From: Marinifaba aquimaris
GTDB taxonomy: Bacteria; Pseudomonadota; Gammaproteobacteria; Enterobacterales; Alteromonadaceae
Reading direction: 5' to 3'
Length of the DNA: 64,000 nt
Assembly (NCBI RefSeq): GCF_013328345.1
Contig: NZ_JABULX010000003.1
Coordinates: 1-64,000, forward strand
Position numbers and translations under genes: made by a program
The notes under the pieces: generated by a model
Database searches by the model: none
Told to the model about the DNA's origin: nothing
The model's input: only the letters and a program-made list of their open reading frames with translations
In this document: positions 27,167 to 36,251 of the stretch, piece by piece
Layout of the letters: every line of letters starts with the position of its first letter
How positions within the stretch are numbered: the stretch's first letter is position 1

Positions 27167-29554
27167 TTACTTAATCTCAAACGCCAGCTTAGCTGTGGCT
27201 TTTTCACTATCTCTTAGTTTGGTTTTACACGGAATCAAACGCGCATCATCAATTTGGTATTGTTCAATTAAGTAATCAATAAAGTTATCAACTCTTTGCT
27301 CACCTAAACTGTTTAACTGTTTCTTTAGTTTTTTACTGACTTCGCCTTGGCTTTTATCAAAAAGCACGCTGGGGCAGATACTGAGCTGGAATTGCTTTTT
27401 CTCATTCATTAACCGGCCCAATTCATCGGCATATTCGATTTGACTCTGGGCTAAATCGGCTTGACCGATTTGGTACTCAAGGTCATTTAATGACACTTCA
27501 AACAGGGTATCACTGGCCAACATGGCCAGACTGACGACATTGGCATAAGGAACAAAAGTTTGTACGATATAATTTTTAGCCCCTTCAGTTAGCGCTTTAG
27601 TAGTGATGAGACTAATAAAACCACTGAGGCCAAAATTAGGGTCATTGACATTACCCGACAGTGGAATATCGACCTCTAAGTTACCTTGGTCATTCGTTAA
27701 TTGATTAATCGCTAGGTTCAGAGGCACCACGCCAGCCTCCTTATCTTCCCCTGATAGATCTTGGCTTTCACTTAGCGCTATGGCCTTTATATTGGTGCTG
27801 ACCTGACCGTTAATGATTTGATCTTCAACTTTAAAATCAAAATCGGCAAATAACAGACCTTTTTCTATGTCGTAACCAAGCGATTGCGCCACATAGGGTG
27901 AATACGGGGTAAGGTTCATGCCCTTAATATGCCCAGTAACTTGCATATCTCGGTTGTCATAAAATGGTGCGACACTGCCGTCGATGGCGATACTTGAGCG
28001 CTTGCCCACATCGGCTTTAATAATAAATTCAGCCATGCTATCGATAGGTTGGTTGCTTACCTTCGTTAGCTCAAAGGTTTCAATATTGAGTGCTTGTACC
28101 ACTTCAGGTTCGGTTGAGTAATCTAACAGCGTCATAACTGGTTTACCTGCAAAAGCAAATTTATCCACTTTAATCATGTTTTTTTGCCGTGCTTTTTCTT
28201 TTTCAACCTTGGGCTGCGCAGGTGGCGTTGACTCGTTTGCAGGGGCTGAAAGATTTAACCAGTTCTCAATGGTATTTTGCTTACCGCGATAAAAGGTCAT
28301 TTGCTTGGTATCAGCAATGACTTCAGATAGTTGAATACCTTCTGGGTTATAGACAATATTGACAAAGCTCAATTGATTAAACTCGGCAAACGGTTGAATA
28401 TTTTCATCCTGATCCAGTTCGATAGATGCTAATTGAGCGAGCTGCATCAAGGTTAAGTTTTGATAATTGAGCGAGTCGGCCGTTAAGCTTATATGTTGAT
28501 CGAAGCTCAAAGCGCCATTAGTCAGTTCACTTGTATCAAAACGAGCTAGCACAGCTTGTTGTGATAGCTCTTGCAATAAAAATTGCTTAACTGCCAAAGT
28601 AAACTGACTGTTGATGTTTGGTGTTGCATTGTCCGCTGCATGTTGGATCTCAGTTTTAGTCAAGACTAAATCAAGCTCGGCTAATGAAAGCCTAGTCGTT
28701 GGCGTGACCATGTCTAAAGGCAGGTCGATGTCTAATAACGACAACACCATTTGCTCACTTTGAATAGATAAACCGTTAACATCGCGTTTAAAAGATGCAT
28801 CTAAGGTTAGGTTGATTAAACCTTTTGTTGTTTTGTAAGCCTCAGGCAGCCAATATTGATAATCATGGGCATTAAAGCTCAATAAGCCTTTTGATAGTTG
28901 TCCAGATAACACATCATCGCTTTGGTTAATTGAACCGCTAAACGCAATGGGTAGCTGATTGAGGTCTGCATCCAGTTCAAAAGCGAATGCAATTTTATTT
29001 CCTTGAAGTTGCGCTTGCGAAACAGCGAGCTTTTTCACTTTCGCTACTTGGGTTTTATCTGGTGTCGTAAGTTTAAATTGGCTGTTAGTGAGTACAAACT
29101 CATCTAGACTTATCTTTCTTTGCTGCGTTTGGTTACTTGGTTCGATGGGGGCTACATTATTTTGCTCACCGTCGACTTTGATATCGATATCGTGATCATT
29201 TAGCCCTTTTATGACGAATGTATCGTCTATAAGTTGACCATTAATTAACAAGCCATCAATGGCTGCATGCTGAATATGAATATCCCCTTGGAATAGTTCA
29301 ATTAAGCTGACGTTGAGTTTTGCTTGATCAAAGGCAACAGAGGTTTGACCTTTTTTAGACATGTTCACACCCTCCAATGTGGCAGAGAGTGCCAAGGGAT
29401 TAAAGCTGAAATGCTCTATATGAAACTGAATTTCTTTTTCAGTGAGAACATGGTTTACCGCACTTTTAACTAACCAAGTTGCACTGGCAAAAAGTAAAAT
29501 AAAGATAACAATGACAACAGCTGTAACGCGAAAAAACAGGGTTGATAGTTTCAT
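27167..29554 (-). CDS. DUF748/AsmA-like membrane-anchored protein
   Basis: 795 residues. One N-terminal membrane segment (VTAVVIVIFILLFASATWLV, about 10-30), then a long periplasmic region built like AsmA/YhdP proteins with DUF748 segments (FSFNPLALSATLEGVNM; DLEYQIGQADLAQSQIEYA near the end). Such proteins form beta-rich grooves and are linked to lipid transport or envelope homeostasis. The C-terminal stretch (about 740-795, with QRVDNFIDYLIEQYQIDDARLIPC) resembles the end of DUF748 proteins. Monocistronic; function inferred from family only. Confidence 0.75.
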   Translation of the reverse strand: MKLSTLFFRVTAVVIVIFILLFASATWLVKSAVNHVLTEKEIQFHIEHFSFNPLALSATLEGVNMSKKGQTSVAFDQAKLNVSLIELFQGDIHIQHAAIDGLLINGQLIDDTFVIKGLNDHDIDIKVDGEQNNVAPIEPSNQTQQRKISLDEFVLTNSQFKLTTPDKTQVAKVKKLAVSQAQLQGNKIAFAFELDADLNQLPIAFSGSINQSDDVLSGQLSKGLLSFNAHDYQYWLPEAYKTTKGLINLTLDASFKRDVNGLSIQSEQMVLSLLDIDLPLDMVTPTTRLSLAELDLVLTKTEIQHAADNATPNINSQFTLAVKQFLLQELSQQAVLARFDTSELTNGALSFDQHISLTADSLNYQNLTLMQLAQLASIELDQDENIQPFAEFNQLSFVNIVYNPEGIQLSEVIADTKQMTFYRGKQNTIENWLNLSAPANESTPPAQPKVEKEKARQKNMIKVDKFAFAGKPVMTLLDYSTEPEVVQALNIETFELTKVSNQPIDSMAEFIIKADVGKRSSIAIDGSVAPFYDNRDMQVTGHIKGMNLTPYSPYVAQSLGYDIEKGLLFADFDFKVEDQIINGQVSTNIKAIALSESQDLSGEDKEAGVVPLNLAINQLTNDQGNLEVDIPLSGNVNDPNFGLSGFISLITTKALTEGAKNYIVQTFVPYANVVSLAMLASDTLFEVSLNDLEYQIGQADLAQSQIEYADELGRLMNEKKQFQLSICPSVLFDKSQGEVSKKLKKQLNSLGEQRVDNFIDYLIEQYQIDDARLIPCKTKLRDSEKATAKLAFEIK

Positions 29555-29713
29555 ATTGGCAAAAGATCCTTCTCTTAATAACGCGTATTAAAGGTGTTTA
29601 AAAACAAGGCGATGAAACAGCAGTTTACTTGTCTTTTTTTAATATTTCATGCAGATCACATGTTAACTTATATAATTAAACGGTAACTGACCATTTGCGA
29701 TTAAGGTAACTCG

Positions 29714-30256
29714 ATGCGACCTCCTAAGAACTCTACTTTGCACTCATTTAAACAAGCGGGTTTTAGCTTAATCGAGTTAGTGGTGGTCATCGTGATTTTA
29801 GGGCTTATCGCCGTAACCGCTGCCCCCCGTTTTCTTAACTTAAGTACTGATGCCAAACTTGAAGCGCTCGAAGCGATTGGTGCGTCATTGCGTTCTGCAG
29901 CTGATCTAGCAAAAAATAAAGCGGTTATTAATGGGGTAGAAAACGCCAGCCGTAGTTCGCCTGACAACCCACCTGCTGTTGACATTGACTTAGGTACACT
30001 AGAGCTTAAGTTTGGCTACCCAGAAGCGTACGCAGATGAGACAGATGGCCTAGATATATTGGATTTGATTTCTTTATCTGGCGATATTGAAGTGTGTTAT
30101 TCGAGTACTTGTACAACAGGTAATAGCTCTCGGGTAAAAATTGGTTACGATATTACAGAAGGGGATGGTTGCTATGTGCGCTATGTAGAGCCGGGTGGCA
30201 CTGGTAACCCAAATACAGAAATATACCTCGTCGATTTTGAAACAAGCCAGTGTTAA
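29714..30256 (+). CDS. type IV (MSHA-like) prepilin
   Basis: 180 residues. A short leader ends in G, followed by FSLIELVVVIVILGLIAVTA, so cleavage by prepilin peptidase after QAG at residue 16 and N-methylation of Phe are expected. AAPRFLNLSTDAKLEALEAI follows, as in MSHA-type pilins. Cysteines near the end (CYSSTC, GDGCYV, SQC) could form the D-region disulfide. It stands alone with no pilus assembly genes nearby, so it may be a minor or stray pilin using machinery encoded elsewhere. The stop codon sits in a terminator hairpin. Confidence 0.85.
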   Translation: MRPPKNSTLHSFKQAGFSLIELVVVIVILGLIAVTAAPRFLNLSTDAKLEALEAIGASLRSAADLAKNKAVINGVENASRSSPDNPPAVDIDLGTLELKFGYPEAYADETDGLDILDLISLSGDIEVCYSSTCTTGNSSRVKIGYDITEGDGCYVRYVEPGGTGNPNTEIYLVDFETSQC

Positions 30257-30268
30257 CACTGGCTTGTT
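30241..30268 (+). terminator. terminator hairpin after the pilin gene
   Basis: AACAAGCCAGTG (30241-30252) pairs perfectly with CACTGGCTTGTT (30257-30268) around a TTAA loop (30253-30256) that contains the stop codon. A TGTTT tract follows. Confidence 0.75.
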
Positions 30269-30280
30269 GTTTCATGATAA

Positions 30281-32266
30281 TTATTCTAAAACGAAGCAAT
30301 CCATTGTTCTTTGCAACACTTTGTTATTCTCATCCGCTTGTGAGAACAATTCTCTAAGCTCTGTTGCTAACTCCATTTCTTCTGTTGCGGCTGCTTGAAT
30401 AGCCGAAATATCCTCGGCAATTTGTCTGACTGTGACCGATTGCTGCTCTGCTGCAGCTGATACTGTGGTAGACATATTTTCAACAGTATTGGCGTGGTCT
30501 TTGACTTGGTGAGCAGACGTTTCAGCATCTGATGTCGTGGTGAGTACTTTTTGGGCAGAATTAGCATTGCGGTTAATGCCTTCAACCACAGTGTAGCTGA
30601 TGCTTTGTAGCTCTTGTAACAACGAGGATATTTGATCTGAAGAGTCACGGCTTGCCTGAGCGAGCATCCTGACTTCATCGGCTACCACAGCAAAACCTCG
30701 ACCCTGTTCACCCGCTCGCGCGGCTTCAATTGCTGCGTTCAGTGCCAGTAAGTTGGTTTGGTCTGACAAGCTGTTAATGGTTTCTAAAATGCTGCTGATA
30801 TCGGTAACTTGTTGTTCCATCGTGGCCGCTTGCTGTTGCACACCCGCCATTTCAGCCGTTAGTTTCTCCATCGCTGTTTTGGTTTTTTCATTTATTTTTA
30901 GCGATTGCTCGGCTTCTAAATCTAAACTTTGACTCGACTCTAACGTGGCAGCCGCTGATTGGGCGATTTCACTGCTAGTTGAAGCCATTTCTTCAATAGC
31001 CGTTGCTATGTTGTCTGTCATTTGTTGGGTTTTTATCGCATCGTCTAAAATAGCTGTGGTCGAATCGCTCAAGGTTTTATTTAACCGAGTACCGGTAAAA
31101 ATAGATTGTGCTAAACCGACAATTAAATCGCGAAGTGCATAAATCGTTTTACTGATGGCATGAGAAATGGTGCCTAATTCATTGGCACTATCCAATTTAA
31201 CATCGACGGTCAGGTCCCCTTTATCCGCTATTTTGTCTAGGCTGCTTGTCAGGGTTGATAGTTGTCGTTTTAAAGTATCAATTAGCGTGTAGTTAACCCA
31301 AATCAGCATCAGTGTCATCACGATGGCAAAGACTAATGTGAAAACTAATCTTAATTGGGCACTACTTTTAGCATCTTGTGCTTTATCTACAATGTAAACC
31401 CATTGCGCGTCTAATAGCTTTTTCACTTGACCTATTTGTTTAGATGCCATCGGGAACCAAGTTTCAGAACCCGGTAAAGATGAAAAATCGGGAGATGGTT
31501 GGCCAAGTTCATTGAGGATTTGATTGATTTGTTTGCTTTCACTCGATTGGGTGATTTTTTTAAATGCCGTTAAGCTATTGCCATAAAGTAGGTTTTCTAA
31601 GTAGGCTGAAACTAAGTTCAAATCGGCGGTGAAGCGAATCAAATCCGCTTTGCCTTTATTGCCAATTGATTTTTTAGCCAGTGCACCGTTGGCTTTCCCT
31701 CTTAGTTGGCCTGCGCGCTCTTTATAGCGGGCAAATAACAAGGCCGTATTGAGTGATAGCGCCACTTCGTTATTACTGATATTGAGCGTAATTTTAGACG
31801 CCGCATCTAAGGCCAAACGATTGACCATACTGTAATAGGCAAAAGCGTTTTGACCTTCTAAGCGATCGATTTCTGCTCTTATGCTGCTCTTTTTATCGAG
31901 TTGTGCCATTAAAAACTTTATTTTCAGTGGCATTTTAAAGTTATCAGGCCACTTTGCTTGTGCAAGCTTTTTAAACTGATTCGCTGCTGCATCAGCTTTG
32001 TCCCTTTGTGCATCAACTTTTTGCTTTCGGCTATCACTCGGTGAGGCTAAAAAACCAGCGGTTAAGCCGCGCTCTACCGCATGATGATGGGCGACTTTTT
32101 CAGTTGCATCGAGTAGGGCAATGAGTTGTATATCCCAATGCGCTTTATCGAGCTCATCATTTATGTTGTAAGCTGCTTTACCGACCAAAAATACGATAAA
32201 AAAGGAAAATATAATGGCACTAATAAAGGATAACTTAAGGATGGAAATACGATTTAGTACGTTCAC
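30281..32266 (-). CDS. methyl-accepting chemotaxis protein with a NIT (nitrate-sensing) domain
   Basis: 661 residues: a first membrane segment (about 10-32), a helical periplasmic domain (about 40-300) with [16 protein letters not shown] and [12 protein letters not shown] as in NIT domains, a second membrane segment (about 308-330), HAMP, and a signalling domain with [19 protein letters not shown] and [16 protein letters not shown] domains are associated with nitrate/nitrite sensing. The start at 32266 fits the first membrane helix. Monocistronic, convergent with the pilin gene. Confidence 0.88.
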   Translation of the reverse strand: MNVLNRISILKLSFISAIIFSFFIVFLVGKAAYNINDELDKAHWDIQLIALLDATEKVAHHHAVERGLTAGFLASPSDSRKQKVDAQRDKADAAANQFKKLAQAKWPDNFKMPLKIKFLMAQLDKKSSIRAEIDRLEGQNAFAYYSMVNRLALDAASKITLNISNNEVALSLNTALLFARYKERAGQLRGKANGALAKKSIGNKGKADLIRFTADLNLVSAYLENLLYGNSLTAFKKITQSSESKQINQILNELGQPSPDFSSLPGSETWFPMASKQIGQVKKLLDAQWVYIVDKAQDAKSSAQLRLVFTLVFAIVMTLMLIWVNYTLIDTLKRQLSTLTSSLDKIADKGDLTVDVKLDSANELGTISHAISKTIYALRDLIVGLAQSIFTGTRLNKTLSDSTTAILDDAIKTQQMTDNIATAIEEMASTSSEIAQSAAATLESSQSLDLEAEQSLKINEKTKTAMEKLTAEMAGVQQQAATMEQQVTDISSILETINSLSDQTNLLALNAAIEAARAGEQGRGFAVVADEVRMLAQASRDSSDQISSLLQELQSISYTVVEGINRNANSAQKVLTTTSDAETSAHQVKDHANTVENMSTTVSAAAEQQSVTVRQIAEDISAIQAAATEEMELATELRELFSQADENNKVLQRTMDCFVLE

Positions 32267-32434
32267 TCATCACTCCTTGTTGGACTAAATTTCACATAAG
32301 CGTTAAAAACAAAGTTATATTTATAATGATTAGGCGTTGGGCGCTGACCTTTAAACTCTAGTCGCTGCTGAAAAAACTACCTAAAAAGTTAACCGCTAAA
32401 TCAGCAAAAATAATGTTTCAAAATTTCTAGGCCG

Positions 32435-33381
32435 ATGAAAACGAGATCGCAAGACTTACAAATCTTAATTGCTGTGGTAGATAGCGGTGGTTTTTCTGCC
32501 GCTGCTGATAAGTTAGATATACAAGTGGCTAAAGTGTCGCGCGCCGTTAGCCGTTTAGAGCAGCAACTCAATACAACATTAATTAATCGCACTACTCGGA
32601 AAATACAACTGACAGAAGAGGGGCGTGATTTTGTCAGTCAGGTGCGCACGGGTTTGCAAACCTTAATGCAAGCAGAAGAAGGTTTACTGAATCTAGATAA
32701 CAAACCTAAAGGAAAACTCAGAGTCGATGCGGCAAGCCCTTTTGTATTGCACCAGATAGCGCCGCACGTGCAAGCTTTTCAGCAGGCCTACCCCGGTATT
32801 GAGTTAGCACTCTCATCCAACGAAGGTTATGTCAGCCTGTTAGAAAATAAAACCGATGTAGCCTTTCGCATTGGTCCTTTAACGGACTCTAGTTTACATG
32901 CTAGGTTTATTGGTCATAGTGATTTGTATATAGTCACATCACCTGAATACCTAGCTAAAAATGGGGTACCAAAAAGTTTTGCAGAGCTTGTTCAGCACAC
33001 ACTGATTGGTTTTATTAGTTCAAAGAATCTAAATTTTTGGCCGTTAGGCGAGGGAGTACAAATTAAACCTGATATCACAACCTCACATGGAGAAGTCATC
33101 AGGCAGCTTTGTTTACAAGGTGCAGGATGAGTTGTTTATCTGGTTTTATGATCAAAGAAGATTTGCGCAAGGGAAATTTAGTTAGTTTATTTGCCAAGGC
33201 TCAAATGCTTGAATCAGATAGGCGCAATATTCATGCACTTTATTACAAAACCTCAGCGATATCGCGTCGAATTAGTGCCTTTCTGGATTTTATTAAGCCA
33301 AAGTATCTAAAGCACAGCTACTATTTTACCGACCGTCCTTTGATTGAGCATGTTTTCAAGTGTTTCAGGTACTTGCTCTAG
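32435..33381 (+). pseudogene. LysR-family regulator, frameshifted
   Basis: Residues 1-231 are a normal LysR protein: HTH with GGFSAAADKLDIQVAKVSRA and a substrate domain up to LCLQGAG, then TGA at 33128-33130. The rest of the family sequence continues at once in another frame: SCLSGFMIKEDLRKGNLV, then RRNIHALYYKTSAISRR and FLDFIKPK. Two bases separate the GGA codon from the AGT that resumes homology, so one base is missing. The second frame runs on to 33381, antisense to the last 75 bp of the dehydrogenase gene. Without the C-terminal half of the effector domain the protein is unlikely to work normally. Confidence 0.8.
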
Positions 33382-34284
33382 GCTGATGGTGTTTACGGGC
33401 ACAGCAATATCGCCGGCAAGTACGCAGCGCGTCATGGCTTTACCCGCTCTTAGGGTTTTAGTCAGCGCATCAAAACCGTTGCGCAGTCCTGAGCCTAAGC
33501 TTAGTTGGTGAAAGCTCAACCCTCTTAAAAAACTGTCCTGATAGGCTTCTGGACGAATCGTCTGTACTAATTCGACCATCTCACCCTCAAAGCTGAGTGA
33601 ATTCGCAACATAGATATCATTATCACCACCGACGGTATCTAAACCCACTTCTACGCCTTGGCCTGATGTCAGTTTCATTACTTCATCGACTATATTTTGC
33701 TGTTTGTAGTCGATGATATCTGTAGCCCCTAATTTGCTGACATATTCGGTATTCTGCGCTGAACAGGTTGTAATGATTTGCTTAACGCCAAAGAACTTAG
33801 CAATTTGAATTGCGAAGCTACCAACCCCACCTGAACCACCTGTTATCAGGATGCTTTTACGATCGCCAATATCTAATTTATCGACGAGTGCTCGCCATGC
33901 TGTCCAACCTGCACAAGGGATTGCAGCTGCTAAGGCATCATCAATAACCGGATCCGGTAGTAGATGTTTCGCATCCTGAATACAGTATTCGGCCAAACCG
34001 CCATGAGGTTTTAACATGTCACCGTGACAAATGACTTTATCGCCAATTTGCCAACCTTTAACACCTTGGCCCAGTTGTACAATTTCACCCACTACATCTA
34101 AACCGGCAACCCAACTATCATCCATATTGGGCACCATATGCTGCCATTGACTGATTTTGGCATCGACAGGGTTGAGACCACAGGCTGTCACTTTGACCAG
34201 AACTTGGTTTTCTGCGGGAGTGGGTTGTTTTACGGTGCTAAGGCTGAATTTTTTATTATTAGGGTTATAGGTGATGGCTCTCAT
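33307..34284 (-). CDS. zinc-independent MDR-family quinone oxidoreductase / alcohol dehydrogenase
   Basis: 325 residues: a GroES-like N-terminal domain (VTACGLNPVDAKISQWQH) and a Rossmann domain with ITGGSGGVGSFAIQIAKF binding NADPH. The zinc-ligand pattern of classical alcohol dehydrogenases is not evident, so reduction of quinones or enones is more likely. The stop codon lies inside the overrun of the decayed LysR gene (75 bp antisense overlap). It is flanked by a decayed regulator, an AhpD-like gene and an Old Yellow Enzyme remnant, a typical electrophile-response cluster. Substrate unknown. Confidence 0.85.
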   Translation of the reverse strand: MRAITYNPNNKKFSLSTVKQPTPAENQVLVKVTACGLNPVDAKISQWQHMVPNMDDSWVAGLDVVGEIVQLGQGVKGWQIGDKVICHGDMLKPHGGLAEYCIQDAKHLLPDPVIDDALAAAIPCAGWTAWRALVDKLDIGDRKSILITGGSGGVGSFAIQIAKFFGVKQIITTCSAQNTEYVSKLGATDIIDYKQQNIVDEVMKLTSGQGVEVGLDTVGGDNDIYVANSLSFEGEMVELVQTIRPEAYQDSFLRGLSFHQLSLGSGLRNGFDALTKTLRAGKAMTRCVLAGDIAVPVNTISLEQVPETLENMLNQRTVGKIVAVL

Positions 34285-34378
34285 AACGTATCCACTTGGG
34301 CTGGCTAACTTTAAAAGTGTAGCTTATCTGCTTGATTTCAGGGAAGAGTCAAAAACCTACAAGTCTTGTAAGACGTTA

Positions 34379-34399
34379 GCGGCTAAATGATTTAGCCGC
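34379..34399 (-). terminator. hairpin after the AhpD-like gene
   Basis: GCGGCTAAA (34379-34387) pairs with TTTAGCCGC (34391-34399), 8 bp past the stop of the minus-strand gene. No T tract follows, so it is only a probable terminator. Confidence 0.45.
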
Positions 34400-34406
34400 G
34401 TGATCA

Positions 34407-34967
34407 TTAAGACCAAGCAAATTTCTCAAAGGCTTTGTCCAACGGTGTTTCTGCTAAGTGATTGACATAGTTACTGATCACTTTTTGCGATAACACTAAA
34501 ACAATTTCGATTAATTGTTGCTTGCTAAAGCCCGCAGCAAAAAAAGCTTCTGCTTGTTGATCGGTAAGTTGCCCGCGACTTCTGACCATGGCCAGTGTTG
34601 TCTGATGCAGTACCTCTAACTTTTCATTAGGCATGGCTTGTTTGTTTCTCAATGCTTCGATGATGGCATTATCAACTTTCATCGACAGTGCAATCCCCGT
34701 ATGGGCAGGCACGCAATAAGTGCAGCGGTGTTCAACATTGATGGTCTGCCAAACGACAGTGATTTCTTCGGCGTTAAATGAGCTATTGAGTACGTGTTGA
34801 TGAAGCTCTAAGTAAGCTTTTAGTGCTTCAGGAGCTGCTGCTAATACGCCGTATAAATTTGGCAACATACCTAAATTAGCTTTTAGCTCTTGTAGTTTAG
34901 GCTGAATGGCTTCTGGTGCTGAATCTATGGTGTGCAAATTTAACTTTTTCACAATATTTATTTCCAT
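34407..34967 (-). CDS. carboxymuconolactone decarboxylase / AhpD-like protein
   Basis: 186 residues, all helical, with the AhpD-type motif CTYCVPAH: Cys82, Cys85 and His89 form the redox CxxC plus histidine. Such proteins reduce peroxides or partner thiol pathways; the YciW/peroxidase-related branch has this arrangement. It has its own hairpin and lies upstream of the dehydrogenase gene on the same strand (122 bp gap). Physiological substrate unknown. Clustering with a quinone reductase-like gene suggests defence against reactive electrophiles or peroxides. Confidence 0.8.
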   Translation of the reverse strand: MEINIVKKLNLHTIDSAPEAIQPKLQELKANLGMLPNLYGVLAAAPEALKAYLELHQHVLNSSFNAEEITVVWQTINVEHRCTYCVPAHTGIALSMKVDNAIIEALRNKQAMPNEKLEVLHQTTLAMVRSRGQLTDQQAEAFFAAGFSKQQLIEIVLVLSQKVISNYVNHLAETPLDKAFEKFAWS

Positions 34968-35211
34968 TTTTATGAGTAAACCTAGCTAAGCATAGTTCGC
35001 TTGATATGAATTACTTTTGTTGTTTTTGCAAAAGTAGTTTCTATTTTGCATCTTAATAAAGGGCAGAACTTCCCTGTACTTCAGCTCATCAAAATATGAC
35101 CTCGCATGAGGTTAAAGCTGATGAGCAAAGCACTTCTTACCCCAGTTTTATTAGTATCAAAAGTATTAGAAAACCTTACTGACCGTGAGTGTTCCCTTCA
35201 CCTGTGTTTAG
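34968..35211. other. non-coding stretch upstream of the Old Yellow Enzyme remnant
   Basis: No intact reading frame. It holds the upstream region of the AhpD-like gene and, near its right end, sequence that would encode the part of the Old Yellow Enzyme before 35212 if the gene were whole. TAG at 35209-35211 stops that frame, and I could not follow the protein further upstream. Confidence 0.4.
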
Positions 35212-35373
35212 CGAGTTTTCACTAATCCAGATTTAGTTTACAGGGTGGCCAATAATATCGGATTAACCGAGGTGGGCTACGATGCCCATGCCACTTTTTA
35301 CGGAGGTGGTGAGCAAGGGTATACCGACTACCCATTTGCGAGTGAGGAATCGAATCCTTTTATCGATGAGTAG
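35212..35373 (+). pseudogene. C-terminal remnant of an Old Yellow Enzyme (NemA-like alkene reductase)
   Basis: Fifty-three codons read RVFTNPDLVYRVANNI, then FYGGGEQGYTDYPFASE, ending at TAG 35371-35373. NPDLV...FYGGG...GYTDYP is the C-terminal signature of FMN-dependent NADPH alkene reductases (NemA/Old Yellow Enzyme). The rest of the roughly 360-residue enzyme is gone, and a stop codon precedes the remnant in frame. The gene's own terminator survives 24 bp downstream. It fits the neighbouring LysR/dehydrogenase/AhpD genes, which suggests a former detoxification cluster. Confidence 0.8.
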
Positions 35374-35396
35374 GTTGTGTAAATCGTTTTAATTAC

Positions 35397-35428
35397 AAGC
35401 ACTGTAAGCGAATTGCAGTGCTTTTTTT
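35397..35428 (+). terminator. terminator left over from the Old Yellow Enzyme gene
   Basis: AAGCACTG (35397-35404) pairs with CAGTGCTT (35416-35423) and a T tract runs to 35428. It now follows only the 53-codon remnant. Confidence 0.8.
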
Positions 35429-35493
35429 GTTTGAAAATAAAATCAATAAAGTGTTACTTTGGCTGTAAATTAAACGCTGAAAGAAAAGTTAAA

Positions 35494-36033
35494 ATGGAAT
35501 TTTCAACAACGTCAGTATGGCGCTTTATCGGTTACATCGTCTTTGTTCCTATGGCCATTAGTTTTAGTTTTTCTCACGATCAAGCGACAAGCGATGCGAT
35601 GGCTACGGTCATAATGGCGATCAACATTGCATTGTATATCATGGCTTTTTGGTTAATTACCCGCACTCACAAGTACCAGGTTGATCAACAAGTAATCACT
35701 GAAATTGTTAGTAGCTTTTTTATCTTTAAGCGAGTGACAAACTACACGGGTTTAACCGCGATCGTTTTGGATACCAAAATGATCAACGACAGTCGCGATA
35801 CACATGGCTACAAAGAGGTTTTTACTTACGCGATAAAAACCAAAGATGGCCAATCTATTTTACTGCCCAATGATGTCGATGAAGGTTTTTATATACAGGT
35901 TGATGAGCTTATTGGCCAACTTCAGCAATTAACAGGGCTTGAAGTTAACGTGTCGGCCAAGTTTACTGATAAATATCAAAGTGACTACGGTAGAACTTTT
36001 GATTTATCTCGCATCCTTTCTAACGCCAATTAG
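35494..36033 (+). CDS. small membrane protein with a PH-like cytoplasmic part
   Basis: 179 residues from the ATG at 35494. A longer frame starting at 35413 runs back through the preceding terminator, so I reject that start. Two membrane segments (about 7-25 and 40-60; FIGYIVFVPMAISFSF and ALYIMAFWLI) are followed by a soluble part with beta-type strands (YQVDQQVITEIVSSFFIFKR), which resembles bacterial PH-like or DUF-type membrane proteins. No function can be given. Monocistronic by position. Confidence 0.6.
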   Translation: MEFSTTSVWRFIGYIVFVPMAISFSFSHDQATSDAMATVIMAINIALYIMAFWLITRTHKYQVDQQVITEIVSSFFIFKRVTNYTGLTAIVLDTKMINDSRDTHGYKEVFTYAIKTKDGQSILLPNDVDEGFYIQVDELIGQLQQLTGLEVNVSAKFTDKYQSDYGRTFDLSRILSNAN

Positions 36034-36251
36034 TCAGCATCTTGACCCATTTCACCACTAAAACGCGATAACTTGATGCTAACTTAGCCTAGTTTTATTT
36101 CGCTAGATACAAAAGTGTTTTTCTTTGTTTACGGTTTTACACTTTCCTTTTTGGCCGCTGATGAACTGACAACTGGCAGCGTTTAATGACATGTTTTCTG
36201 TTAGTGATAAGCTCTAGGCTTTGGAACTTTTAATTAAACGAGACACTTTCT

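Noticed and set aside
35413-35493. N-terminal extension of the small membrane protein at 35494
   Set aside because: The added codons start inside the Old Yellow Enzyme terminator and are rich in cysteine and lysine without any domain.
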